From Pseudomonadota bacterium (lineage in GTDB: Bacteria; Pseudomonadota; Alphaproteobacteria; Rhizobiales; Xanthobacteraceae), in the NCBI GenBank assembly GCA_023435725.1, contig JAEYRD010000057.1, positions 58,594 to 122,593 of the forward strand: 64,000 bases of DNA, given 5' to 3'. Every line of letters starts with the position of its first letter. Positions within the stretch are counted from its first letter, which is position 1. This document shows, piece after piece, positions 8,176 to 16,795 of this stretch. Both the position numbers and the translations under genes were made by a program. The notes under the pieces are model-generated. The model had not been told where the DNA came from and did no database searches. It worked only from the letters and a program-made list of their open reading frames with translations.

Positions 8176-9239
8176 TGTCCGCCCGCTTTCGCCTCGCGGC
8201 TCAGGCGGTTGCCGTCCTTCTTTCGATCATCGCGATAGCGCTCATCCCCAGCGTGATCGAGCTCTTCGCGCTGATGCAGTTGACGCTGTTCGCGGCAATG
8301 GCTGTGCTGGCGCTCAGCCTCGCCTTCATCTGGGGCTTTGGCGGTATCCTGTCGTTCGGGCAGACGGCGTTCTTCGGCCTTGGCGGCTATGCTTACGCGA
8401 TCGCCGCGGTTAATTTCCAGGATTCGACGCCGTCGATCCTGCTCGCTATCATCGTTCCCTCGTTGTTCGCCGCGATCCTCGGCTACTTCATCTTCTTCGG
8501 TCGCATTTCCGACGTCTATCTCGGCGTGATCACGCTCACCGTGACACTCATCCTGTTCAACTGCGTCAACTCGACTTCGGGCGATGAGTACAGGATCGGC
8601 AAGGCGTTGCTCGGCGGCTTCAACGGCATGCCGGCGGTCCCCACCTTCAACGTTCCTTTCTATCCGGACCAGATCCTGTCGCCCGAGCAGTCATGGTGGG
8701 TAACGGGCGGGACGCTGCTCGGGATATTCCTGCTGCTGCGTCTGCTGCTATCTCTTCCGGCCGGCCGCGTCGTCGTGGCGGTGCGCGAGAATGAGGTTCG
8801 CGCCTCGCTGCTCGGCTACGACCCGCGCAAGGTCAAGCTCCTTACGTTTATCCTGAGCGGCGCGATCGCGGGGCTCGCCGGCGCGCTCTACGTCAATTGG
8901 GGAGCGTTCGTCGGGCCGACTATCTTCAGCCTGTCGCTGTCGGCGGAGATCATCATCTGGATTACGGTGGGCGGGCTCGGCACCTTGCTCGGCCCCATCG
9001 TTGGTTGCGTGCTGATCGAATACATCGTTGCTTATATCGGCTCGCAGCAGGCCTTGAATTCCAACCTCGTACTCGGCGCCGTACTGGTCCTATTCGTGCT
9101 GCTGCTGCCCAAGGGACTGGTGCCGACGGCGCGCGATCTGCTGATGCGGCTCGCGCCCGCGGCGAAACCGAAGGTGCAACGCGCAGACGAGCAGCTGCCG
9201 CCATCGGTGACCGCGTCCCACATGGCCGGAGCCGAATGA
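8175..9239 (+). CDS. ABC transporter permease, LivM/UrtC-like
   Basis: 354 residues and multiple hydrophobic helices. The LivM/UrtC signature is present: ALSLAFIWGFGGILSFGQ, FFGLGGYAYA, and the coupling loop AVRENEVRASLLGYDPRKVK. TVGGLGTLLGPIVG follows in the C-terminal half. The last ~30 residues are hydrophilic. Start and stop overlap the neighbouring genes on both sides (ATG in the upstream stop; downstream ATG at 9236), showing one operon. It forms the second half of the membrane channel. Confidence 0.93.
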   Translation: MSARFRLAAQAVAVLLSIIAIALIPSVIELFALMQLTLFAAMAVLALSLAFIWGFGGILSFGQTAFFGLGGYAYAIAAVNFQDSTPSILLAIIVPSLFAAILGYFIFFGRISDVYLGVITLTVTLILFNCVNSTSGDEYRIGKALLGGFNGMPAVPTFNVPFYPDQILSPEQSWWVTGGTLLGIFLLLRLLLSLPAGRVVVAVRENEVRASLLGYDPRKVKLLTFILSGAIAGLAGALYVNWGAFVGPTIFSLSLSAEIIIWITVGGLGTLLGPIVGCVLIEYIVAYIGSQQALNSNLVLGAVLVLFVLLLPKGLVPTARDLLMRLAPAAKPKVQRADEQLPPSVTASHMAGAE

Positions 9240-9970
9240 CCATGGCAGACCTCGTCCCCCTGCTCAAGGCCGAGCACCTCACGATGCGTTTTGGCGGAGT
9301 GGTCGCCAACGACGACATCACATTCACTCTCGAAGAGATGGAGCTGCGTTGCCTGATCGGACCGAATGGCGCCGGAAAGAGCACGTTCTTCAAGACTTTG
9401 ACCGGACAGCTGGTTCCAACTTCGGGCGCGATCGCGTTTCGCGGGCAGCCGATTGCCGGCAAGCTCTCTCACGAGATCGCCCGTATGGGGATCGGCATCA
9501 AGACCCAGGTGCCGAATGTCTTCAACGGTCTCTCGGTTCGAGAGAACATCTGGCTCGCCGTCCGTCGCAAGGCGACGCCGCGCTCCCAGGGGCCCGCGGT
9601 CGATGCCGTGCTGGCGATGATTCGGTTGATAGATCACGCCGACCGCATCGTGGCGACGCTGTCACACGGCCAACGACAATGGGTCGAAATCGGCATGGTA
9701 CTCGCGGCCGAGCCGGAGCTGATCTTGCTTGATGAGCCGGCCGCCGGGATGACCGACGAGGAAACCCTGCACACCGCTGCCATCATCCGCGAGATCAACA
9801 AGACACGGGCAATCATCGTCGTCGAGCACGACATGGAGTTCATCAAGCAGATTGCAAAGAAGGTGACGGTCTTTCATCAGGGCCGGGTGTTGGTCGAAGA
9901 CACCGTGGACAAGGTCCTGGCCGATCAGCGCGTGCGCGACGTCTATCTCGGCAAGAAGGTGGCGGCATGA
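9236..9970 (+). CDS. urtD: ABC transporter ATP-binding protein, UrtD type
   Basis: 244 residues. Walker A is GPNGAGKST (~residues 41-49) and Walker B is LILLDEP followed by AAGMTDEET. The signature region reads SHGQRQWVEIGM, where most ABC proteins have LSGGQ. The combination SHGQ-x-QW-x-EIGM with AGMTDEE is the hallmark I know from UrtD ATPases of urea transporters, and is the best evidence that this system handles urea or close analogues. The switch His is in VVEHDMEF. Translation overlaps the upstream permease and the downstream ATPase by 4 bases each. Confidence 0.92.
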   Translation: MTMADLVPLLKAEHLTMRFGGVVANDDITFTLEEMELRCLIGPNGAGKSTFFKTLTGQLVPTSGAIAFRGQPIAGKLSHEIARMGIGIKTQVPNVFNGLSVRENIWLAVRRKATPRSQGPAVDAVLAMIRLIDHADRIVATLSHGQRQWVEIGMVLAAEPELILLDEPAAGMTDEETLHTAAIIREINKTRAIIVVEHDMEFIKQIAKKVTVFHQGRVLVEDTVDKVLADQRVRDVYLGKKVAA

Positions 9971-10668
9971 GCGCGCTTCTCGAGGTCCGTGATTTGCGAT
10001 CCGGCTACGGCCGCATTCCGATACTGTTCGGTCTCGACATGGTGGTTCAGGATGGCGAGTATCTCGGCATTCTCGGCCACAACGGCATGGGCAAGACCAC
10101 GACGTTGCGTGCGCTGATGGGGCATCTGCCGACGACTGGCGGTACCGTCGCGTTTGCGGGCAAGACGATCACCCATCTCAAGCCGCACGAGCGGTCCCGG
10201 CTTGGGATCGGGCTTGTGCCGCAAGGACGCGAGATATTTCCCGACTTGAGCGTCCTTGAGAACCTGCGAATGGGCCTCGCGGCAGCTCCGAAGGAGGACC
10301 GTTCGGTCATCGATGCTGTGCTGCAGGAGTTTCCGCGCCTGGTGCGACTGCTCGATAGGCGCGGGGGCGCTCTGTCGGGCGGTGAGCAGCAATTGCTGGC
10401 CTTGGCGCGTTGTCTCTGCACGAAACCTCGGCTGATCCTGCTGGACGAGCCAACCGAGGGGATTCAGCCGTCGATCATCGAGGAGATTATCGAGACCCTG
10501 CTCGCACTGAAGAAGCGGTGGAATATGTCGCTGATCGTGGTTGAGCAGAACCTCGAATTTATCACATCCCTCTCGGACCGGATTCTCAATATCCAGAAGG
10601 GGCGCATCACGGAAGAGCTCGACCGGGAAATCCTTTTGGTTCGGGACAGCGCCATGCACCCGACCTAG
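9967..10668 (+). CDS. urtE: ABC transporter ATP-binding protein, UrtE type
   Basis: 233 residues. Walker A is GHNGMGKTT (~36-44), the Q-loop region is GLVPQGREIFPDLSVLENL, the signature is LSGGEQQLLALAR, and Walker B is LILLDEPTEGIQPSII. The string DEPTEGIQPSII is typical of UrtE. The switch His is replaced by Gln (VVEQNLEF), as in LivF/UrtE proteins. It closes the five-gene transporter. An 84-base gap separates it from the amidase gene. Confidence 0.93.
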   Translation: MSALLEVRDLRSGYGRIPILFGLDMVVQDGEYLGILGHNGMGKTTTLRALMGHLPTTGGTVAFAGKTITHLKPHERSRLGIGLVPQGREIFPDLSVLENLRMGLAAAPKEDRSVIDAVLQEFPRLVRLLDRRGGALSGGEQQLLALARCLCTKPRLILLDEPTEGIQPSIIEEIIETLLALKKRWNMSLIVVEQNLEFITSLSDRILNIQKGRITEELDREILLVRDSAMHPT

Positions 10669-10752
10669 GTTCTAATTCCGGCGCGGCGGCGCCGACCTTT
10701 GCAATCGCTGACTTCGTTACTGCCAGCTTGTCCTCACAAGAAAGGATGACTC

Positions 10753-12267
10753 ATGTCCATCAAACGCCCCACTGCCGAAGACGTCGCCGAGCTCGCTGCA
10801 AGCCTGCACATGAACATGAACGTCGAGGAGGCCGGACAATATCTTTCGCTGATGGGCGGGATGTTCGACGCCTATGATGTCGTCGACGAATTGCCGAACC
10901 CGTTGCCGCCGGTCAAATATCCTCGCGTGCCCGGATCCAAGCCGATGCCGAAGGACAACAAGTACGGCGCCTGGGCGATCAAGACCGAGGTCAAGGGCGC
11001 AGCAAGCGGCAAGCTCGCGGGACGCACTGTCGTCTTGAAGGATAACGTGGCCCTGGCCGGCGTCCCCATGATGAACGGCTCGACCACGCTCGAAGGTTTC
11101 ATCCCCGCCGCCGACGCGACGATCGTTACCCGCATTCTCGATGCCGGCGGCACCATCGTCGGCAAGGCCGTGTGCGAGCATTTCTGCTTGTCGGGCGGCA
11201 GCCATACCTCCCATCCTGCACCGGTTCATAATCCGCTCAAGATGGGCTATTCGGCCGGTGGGTCCTCGTCGGGAAGCGCCGCGCTGGTCGCAGCCGGCGA
11301 GGTCGATATGGCGATCGGGGGCGATCAGGGCGGCTCGATCCGTATCCCAGCATCCTATTGCGGCATCTATGGCATGAAGGCGACACACGGGCTCGTGCCG
11401 TATACGGGCGTGATGCCGATCGAGTCGACCATCGACCACACCGGCCCGATGACGGCCAACGTCGCCGACAACGCGTTGTTACTGGAGGTGCTAGCCGGCC
11501 CCGACGGGCTCGACCCGCGCCAATATGCGCCGAAGGTCACGAGCTACACAGAGATGCTCGGCAAGGGCGTGAAAGGCATGAAGATCGGCATCCTCAAGGA
11601 AGGATTTGCCGTTGCGAACATGCAGGAAAGAGTGGCCTCGAAGGTGAAAGCCGGTGCGGAGCGGTTCGCAAAGCTCGGTGCCAGCGTGTCGGAGGTTTCC
11701 ATTCCTGAACACCTTCATGCAACCGCTGCCTGGAACCCGATCACGCTGGAAGGCTTTCTGGTCCAAATGATGATCGGCAATGGTATGGGCTTCAACTGGA
11801 AGGGCCTCTATGACGTCGGATTGCTCGACGCCCATTCCGGTTGGCGCACGCGGGCCGACGACCTGTCGGAGACGCTCAAGCTCACTATGCTGGTCGGGCA
11901 GTGGGGTGTCAGCCATTATCGCGGTCGTTACTATGCCAAATCGCGCAACATCGCGATCGCCGCCAAAGCTGCCTATGATGCGGTGTTCGGCTCCTACGAC
12001 TTGCTGCTGATGCCGACCTTGCCCTGTGTCGCCACACCGATCCCGGCCAAGGAAGCGCCGCTCTCCGAGATCGTCCAGCGCGCTTTTGAGATGACGGCCA
12101 CGACCAGTCCGTTCGACGTCACTGGTCATCCCGCGATGAGCATACCCTGCGGCCTCTCGGACGGCCTGCCGGTCGGGCTGATGCTGATCGCCAAGGACTA
12201 TAATGAGGCGACCATCTATCAGGCGGCTAGCGCCTTCGAAGCCGACGGCGATTGGAAGAAATTCTGA
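10753..12267 (+). CDS. Amidase, amidase-signature family
   Basis: 504 residues. The amidase signature core is complete: the catalytic Lys in VVLKDNVALAG, the Gly/Ser-rich stretch YSAGGSSSGSAALVAAGE, and the nucleophile region GGDQGGSIRIPASYCG, giving the Ser-cisSer-Lys triad. The sequence resembles enantioselective and short-chain amide hydrolases of the Rhodococcus / Pseudomonas type. The ATG at 10753 follows AAGGATGACTC. Substrates are inferred to be amides imported by the upstream transporter. Ammonia and a carboxylate (or a carbamoyl compound feeding the urease) would be the products. The ABM gene overlaps its stop. Confidence 0.93.
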   Translation: MSIKRPTAEDVAELAASLHMNMNVEEAGQYLSLMGGMFDAYDVVDELPNPLPPVKYPRVPGSKPMPKDNKYGAWAIKTEVKGAASGKLAGRTVVLKDNVALAGVPMMNGSTTLEGFIPAADATIVTRILDAGGTIVGKAVCEHFCLSGGSHTSHPAPVHNPLKMGYSAGGSSSGSAALVAAGEVDMAIGGDQGGSIRIPASYCGIYGMKATHGLVPYTGVMPIESTIDHTGPMTANVADNALLLEVLAGPDGLDPRQYAPKVTSYTEMLGKGVKGMKIGILKEGFAVANMQERVASKVKAGAERFAKLGASVSEVSIPEHLHATAAWNPITLEGFLVQMMIGNGMGFNWKGLYDVGLLDAHSGWRTRADDLSETLKLTMLVGQWGVSHYRGRYYAKSRNIAIAAKAAYDAVFGSYDLLLMPTLPCVATPIPAKEAPLSEIVQRAFEMTATTSPFDVTGHPAMSIPCGLSDGLPVGLMLIAKDYNEATIYQAASAFEADGDWKKF

Positions 12268-12569
12268 TGATCACGATCACCGCCGTCATCAAGGCAAAGT
12301 CCGGGCACGAGGTAACGATGCGCGACGCACTCATGGCCGTCGCCGCGAATGTCGCGGCGAACGAGCCGGAAACGATCGGATTTTTCATCTCGCAGAGTGA
12401 AGATAATCCCTGCGTGTTCACAACGTACGAGCGATTTGCCGACAAGGCCGCGATGGATCGCCATAACGGTTCAGCGGTCGTCGAGACGTTTTTCGGGATC
12501 GCCAAGCCCATTCTGGATGGAGAGGTCACGTTGGTAACCTCGACGGAGGTGTCGGCGACAATCCGGTAA
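12267..12569 (+). CDS. Small ABM-domain (antibiotic biosynthesis monooxygenase-like) protein
   Basis: 100 residues forming one ferredoxin-like alpha/beta domain: ITAVIKAKSGHEVTMRDAL, NEPETIGFFISQSEDNP, TTYERFADKAAMDRHN. This is the dimeric ABM fold of small quinol monooxygenases (YgiN) and several non-oxidative enzymes. Its ATG overlaps the amidase TGA, and ureE starts 32 bases after its stop, so it is embedded in the amide/urease operon. Function is unknown; it may act on the carboxylate or aldehyde product of amide cleavage, but that is speculation. Confidence 0.85.
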   Translation: MITITAVIKAKSGHEVTMRDALMAVAANVAANEPETIGFFISQSEDNPCVFTTYERFADKAAMDRHNGSAVVETFFGIAKPILDGEVTLVTSTEVSATIR

Positions 12570-12601
12570 GCCGCCCCACCGGTCTGTTGCGGGAGAGCAT
12601 C

Positions 12602-13054
12602 GTGACGTTACGGCTTCATGGCATCATCGGACGATCCGACGACGCAGCCTATGCGGGTCGCCTTCATCACGTCGAGCATCATGGCGGGATCGAGCTGCTG
12701 TTCGTGCCGCCGTCCGATGTCGGCCGTAAGCGCTTTCGCCTGACGACCGATCGTGGAACCGATTGTGCGGTCAGCCTGGGCCGGGACGAGGAGCTGCTCG
12801 ACGGGGCGCTGCTGTTTCTCGCGCACGATCGCGCCATCATTGCCCGCTTCGGCGAACAGGAATGTTGGCGATTGAAGCCGGCCGACCAGGCGGCAGCGCT
12901 CAAGCTCGGCTGGAATGCCGGCAATCTACATTGGCGGGTTCGGTTCGAGGCGGACCTTCTTGTGGTCCTGCTGGACGGGCCGCTCGACACCTATCGGGCG
13001 CGCATCAAGCCGCTGCTCGAAACCGGCGAAGTGGTGGAGAGCGATGCTGTTTGA
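12602..13054 (+). CDS. ureE: Urease accessory protein UreE
   Basis: About 150 residues. UreE is the nickel metallochaperone that hands Ni to the UreDFG-apourease complex. The C-terminal half (WRLKPADQAAALKLGWNAGN, then HWRVRFEADLLVVLLDGPL) matches UreE, where LGNRH is usual; here it reads LGWNAGNLHW. No histidine-rich tail is present. The GTG start at 12602 is supported by GGGAGAG 5-7 bases upstream; a TTG at 12587 would place that Shine-Dalgarno inside the gene. Its end overlaps ureF by 11 bases. Divergence makes this the least typical member of the set. Confidence 0.82.
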   Translation: MTLRLHGIIGRSDDAAYAGRLHHVEHHGGIELLFVPPSDVGRKRFRLTTDRGTDCAVSLGRDEELLDGALLFLAHDRAIIARFGEQECWRLKPADQAAALKLGWNAGNLHWRVRFEADLLVVLLDGPLDTYRARIKPLLETGEVVESDAV

Positions 13055-13724
13055 CAGATCGCAGACGCTGGCTTTGCTTCAGCTGGGGGATAGTGCTTAC
13101 CCGGCCGGCGGCTTTGCGTTCTCCTGGGGGCTGGAGGGACTTGCGGCGGATGGCATGCTTGCCAATCGCGGCGAACTGGATCGGATCATCGCGGATCAGC
13201 TTGAGCGCCGCTGGGCAAGCATGGATCGCATTCTGCTGCGCCAGGCCTTTCGGGCCGAGGATTGTATCGCCGTCGCTCGCGTGGATCGCCTGGCTGAGGC
13301 GGCAACACTTTCGGCCGAAATGCGAGAAGGATCGCGGCGGGCGGGCAGGGCGCTGCTCGGGGTGTGGGTCAAGCTCGATGGACCGCTATCGGTCGCTTAC
13401 CGCGGCTTGGTGTCGTCAGACGGCAGGCTCGGCCATCTGGCTGCTATCCAGGCCGTCGTCGGCCGGGACGCGGGCCTCAGCTTGGATGCAGCCGAACTTG
13501 TCTCGGGCTGGACGCTCGTGACTAGCCTCGTCAGCGCCGCGGTGCGGCTCGGGATCGTCGGCCATATCGAGGCGCAGCGCAGCCAGGAGGCCGCGCGGGC
13601 ATTGCTGGCGGGATTGCTTGCGGAAACTCCGCCGACCGATGCGTTGCCCGCGAGCTTCACGCCGTTCATCGACATCGCGGTCTCGCGCGGACCGCTGCGA
13701 CATGTCCGCATGTTCACGACATGA
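13044..13724 (+). CDS. ureF: Urease accessory protein UreF
   Basis: 226 residues, almost entirely helical. The UreF signature at the N-terminus reads QLGDSAYPAGGFAFSWGLE (SPALPVGAFSYSQGLE in typical members). VSRGPLRHVRMF ends the protein. UreF acts with UreD and UreG as the GTPase-activating and gating factor during nickel insertion. Its ATG lies inside ureE and ureAB follows after 16 bases. Confidence 0.88.
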   Translation: MLFDRSQTLALLQLGDSAYPAGGFAFSWGLEGLAADGMLANRGELDRIIADQLERRWASMDRILLRQAFRAEDCIAVARVDRLAEAATLSAEMREGSRRAGRALLGVWVKLDGPLSVAYRGLVSSDGRLGHLAAIQAVVGRDAGLSLDAAELVSGWTLVTSLVSAAVRLGIVGHIEAQRSQEAARALLAGLLAETPPTDALPASFTPFIDIAVSRGPLRHVRMFTT

Positions 13725-13740
13725 GAGAGGCTGCTTCCCC

Positions 13741-14439
13741 ATGATGAACCTGTCGCCGACCGAGATGGATCGCCTCGTGATCTTCAATGCCGCGCAGATG
13801 GCGCGCCGCAATCGGTCGCTCGGAGTTCGGCTAAGCCACCCGGAGGCGGTCGCCTACATCACGGACGAAGTGATGACCGCGGCGCGCCGCAACATGCCTT
13901 ATGCCGAAATCCGCGATATGGCTGGTCGGTTGTTGACATCAGACGATGTCGAGCCTGGTGTCGGGCCGATGATTCCGATGCTCTATATCGAGTGCATGTT
14001 CGCTGAAGGAACCAAGGTGATGGCGCTGTTCGAGCCGATCGGACCCAGTGACACGTCTGTCGTGGGCGATGTCGTCCCCGGCGAGATCATCGCGGGCGGT
14101 GGAGACATCGAGAGTTTCGCGGGCCTGCCCGCGATCATCATCGATGTCGTCAACACCGGTGACCGTGACGTTCAGGTTCGCAGCCACACCCATTTCTTCG
14201 AGGTCAATCGCGCCTTGCGATTTGATCGTGCGGCGGCCTGGGGCATGAAGGTCGACCGGCCCGCGGGCGCGGGCGTTCGCTTCGAGCCGGGCGTTACCAA
14301 GTCAGTGCAGCTTGTGCCGATTTCAGGTGATCGCGTCGTGCATGGCCAGGCCGGTCTCGTCAACGGTCCGTTGGATGCGCCGTTGGCGCGGGACAATGCG
14401 CTGAAGCAGGCTCGCGCACGCGGCTATTTGGGAGCCTGA
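13741..14439 (+). CDS. ureAB: Urease gamma/beta fusion subunit (UreAB)
   Basis: 232 residues. Residues 1-~100 are the gamma subunit: LSPTEMDRLVIFNAAQMARR and LSHPEAVAYITDEVMTAAR. Residues ~105-232 are the beta subunit: VPGEIIAGGGDIE, VVNTGDRDVQVRSHTHFFEVN, and RFEPG. The two are one reading frame, as in Helicobacter UreA, rather than separate ureA and ureB as in most alphaproteobacteria. A second ATG one codon later is possible. It sits 2 bases before ureC. The fusion plus divergence suggests a urease lineage distinct from the standard rhizobial ureDABC. Confidence 0.92.
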   Translation: MMNLSPTEMDRLVIFNAAQMARRNRSLGVRLSHPEAVAYITDEVMTAARRNMPYAEIRDMAGRLLTSDDVEPGVGPMIPMLYIECMFAEGTKVMALFEPIGPSDTSVVGDVVPGEIIAGGGDIESFAGLPAIIIDVVNTGDRDVQVRSHTHFFEVNRALRFDRAAAWGMKVDRPAGAGVRFEPGVTKSVQLVPISGDRVVHGQAGLVNGPLDAPLARDNALKQARARGYLGA

Positions 14440-14441
14440 CC

Positions 14442-16148
14442 ATGGCCACACTCTCCCGCCGTGGCTACGGCGAACTCTATGGGCCGACCAAGGGCGATCT
14501 CGTGCGGCTTGGCGACACCAGTCTGCTTGCCGAGATCGAGCATGATTACACCACCTACGGACACGAACTGCTGGTTGGTGCCGGGAAGAACTTGCGCGAC
14601 GGCGAAGGGGTAAACGCCTATAGGACTGCCTCGCACAAGATTCTCGACGTGGTCATCAAGAACGCCACGATCGTTGACGCTGTTGCCGGTATCGTGAAGG
14701 CCGATATCGGCATCCGCGACGGGCGCATCGTCGGCATTGGCAAGGCCGGTAATCCCGACGTGATGCCCGACGTGCATCCCGACTTGGTCGTGGGCCACAC
14801 GACGGCGCCAATCGCCGGTGGTCCCTTCATCGTCACTGCCGGCGCCATCGAGTCGCACGCTCATCTGATCTCGCCCGAGCAATCCGACCATGCGCTCTCC
14901 GGGGGGACGACCACCCTGGTCGGGAACGGATCGGGCCCGGTTTTCGACGTCGGCAGCGGCGCCGCTTCGACCTTTGCGCGCTTCCTCCAGGCAATCGAGT
15001 TTTCGCCGCTCAATTTTGCCTTGTTCGGACGTGCGGGATCCAATCCCGAGGCGGTCGAAGAAGCGGTCGCCGCCGGCGGCATGTCCGTGAAGATTCACGA
15101 GGATTTCGGCGCCGCTCCTGCGGTGATTGATCAGAGCCTCATTGCGGCGGACCGCAACGATTTCGCGGTTCACCTCCATACCGACTCGATCAACGAATAC
15201 GGCTTTTGCGAGGATACAATGGCGGTCGTCGAGGGCCGCACCATCCACATGTATCACGTGGAAGGCGCCGGCGGCGGTCACGCCCCGGACCTGCTCAAGG
15301 TTGTGTCGTGGGACAACGTCATTCCCTCATCCACCAATCCGACCAATCCGTACACGTCTTATGGCATGGAAGAGGGCGTGCCGATGACGATGATCTGTCA
15401 CCAGCTGAACTACAATGCTCCCGAGGACGTGATGTTCGGCGAGGCGCGGGTGCGCGCCCAGTCGATGGCGGCGGAAGATTTTCTGCACGACATGGGGGCG
15501 ATATCGATCTTCGGCACGGATACGCAGGGCATGGGACGCCTTGCCGAGAACGTCGCAAAGTGCTGGCAGCTTGCCAGCGTGATGAAGGATCGGACCGGCC
15601 GTCTGCCGGAGGAGAAGACGACGCGTGCGGACAATGAACGGATCAAACGCTACATTGCCAAGCTCACCATCAATCCGGCCATCGCGGTCGGGATTGACCA
15701 CATGGTCGGCTCGATCGAGCCTGGCAAGATGGCCGATCTCGTTCTCTGGCCACGCGCTTCCTTCGGCATCAAGCCCTATATGGTGATCAAGAACGGCTTC
15801 GTCGTCTGGGCTGCAATGGGGGACGGCAACGGTAGCCTCGGTCTGTCGGAACCGATGATCCAGAAGCGGATGTGGGGTGCGCTTGGCGCCGCACCGCAAA
15901 AACTGGGCGTCAACTTCATGTCGAAGCTCGCGGTGGAGGCCGATGTGACCCGCAAGCTCGGCCTCGAACGCGACGTCGTCCAGATCAAGAATGTTCGAAG
16001 GTTGCGGAAGATGGATATGGTGCGCAACGCCGCGACTCCACATGTCGAGGTCGACCCCCAGACGTTCGAGGTTCGTGCCGATGGAAAGCTTTTGACGTGT
16101 CCGCCAGCGACGAAGGTGCCGCTGGCAAGGCGATATATGCTCCGATGA
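14442..16148 (+). CDS. ureC: Urease alpha subunit UreC, divergent clade
   Basis: 568 residues, the normal UreC length. All nickel-site and catalytic residues are present: His139 and His141 (ESHAHL), the carbamylated Lys217 and His219 (VKIHED), His246 (HLHTD), His272 (YHVEGAGGGHAPD), the flap Cys319-His320 (ICHQLN), Arg336 and Asp360 (GTDTQGMGR). From Lys217 on the numbering equals that of Klebsiella UreC. Surrounding residues differ: CHQLN in place of CHHLD, YHVEG in place of FHTEG, GTD in place of SSD. It hydrolyses urea in the cytoplasm, or possibly a close ureide; the changed flap leaves that open. ureG overlaps its stop. Confidence 0.95.
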   Translation: MATLSRRGYGELYGPTKGDLVRLGDTSLLAEIEHDYTTYGHELLVGAGKNLRDGEGVNAYRTASHKILDVVIKNATIVDAVAGIVKADIGIRDGRIVGIGKAGNPDVMPDVHPDLVVGHTTAPIAGGPFIVTAGAIESHAHLISPEQSDHALSGGTTTLVGNGSGPVFDVGSGAASTFARFLQAIEFSPLNFALFGRAGSNPEAVEEAVAAGGMSVKIHEDFGAAPAVIDQSLIAADRNDFAVHLHTDSINEYGFCEDTMAVVEGRTIHMYHVEGAGGGHAPDLLKVVSWDNVIPSSTNPTNPYTSYGMEEGVPMTMICHQLNYNAPEDVMFGEARVRAQSMAAEDFLHDMGAISIFGTDTQGMGRLAENVAKCWQLASVMKDRTGRLPEEKTTRADNERIKRYIAKLTINPAIAVGIDHMVGSIEPGKMADLVLWPRASFGIKPYMVIKNGFVVWAAMGDGNGSLGLSEPMIQKRMWGALGAAPQKLGVNFMSKLAVEADVTRKLGLERDVVQIKNVRRLRKMDMVRNAATPHVEVDPQTFEVRADGKLLTCPPATKVPLARRYMLR

Positions 16149-16795
16149 GCCAGCTCTCGCTCAGCAACGGATTAGCCCAGCCACGAATCGCGGCCGCGCG
16201 GGTTGGGATTGGAGGACCGGTCGGTTCGGGTAAGACTGCATTGGTGGAGTGCTTGATTCCAGCACTCATCGACCGGGGTATCGATATCGCGGTCATCACG
16301 AACGATCTCGTCACGGCTGAGGATGCCGAACGAATCAGGCGATCTGGGTTGATCGATCCGGCACGCGTATCGGCGGTTGAGGCGGGCGCATGTCCTCACA
16401 CCGTCATTCGCGAGGATCCCACGCTTAACATTGAAGCAGCAGATGAACTCGAACGGCGTTTCCCCGGGGTCGAACTGATTCTGCTGGAAAGCGGCGGCGA
16501 CAATCTCGCATCGACGTTTTCACGCGACCTGACGGACTTCTGGATGTTTGTGATCGACGTGGCCGGAGGCGACGATATTCCGCGTAAGCGCGGTCCAGGT
16601 GTCATTCGCGCCGACCTACTTGTCATCAACAAGGTGGATCTGGCACCGCACGTTGGCGCCGATTTGCAGGCGATGCATCGGGAGGCGTTGAACGTCCGCG
16701 GCAATCGCCCGGTGCTGCTCACCAATTGTCGGCGCGGCGAAGGCGTCGATTCGATCGTCGATCTCCTCGAGCGCGAGGTCTTGTTCAAAACGTGA
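16145..16795 (+). CDS. ureG: Urease accessory GTPase UreG
   Basis: 216 residues of the SIMIBI GTPase class. The P-loop is GGPVGSGKTALVE (~residues 23-35). VITNDLVTAEDAERI, EAGACPHTVIREDPTLN (the CPH metal-binding motif), LILLESGGDNLAS, VIDVAGGDDIPRKRGPG and NKVDLAPHVG follow in the standard order. UreG powers nickel delivery with UreE, UreF and UreD. The ATG overlaps the ureC TGA and the stop overlaps the ureD GTG, so expression is coupled. Confidence 0.96.
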   Translation: MSQLSLSNGLAQPRIAAARVGIGGPVGSGKTALVECLIPALIDRGIDIAVITNDLVTAEDAERIRRSGLIDPARVSAVEAGACPHTVIREDPTLNIEAADELERRFPGVELILLESGGDNLASTFSRDLTDFWMFVIDVAGGDDIPRKRGPGVIRADLLVINKVDLAPHVGADLQAMHREALNVRGNRPVLLTNCRRGEGVDSIVDLLEREVLFKT

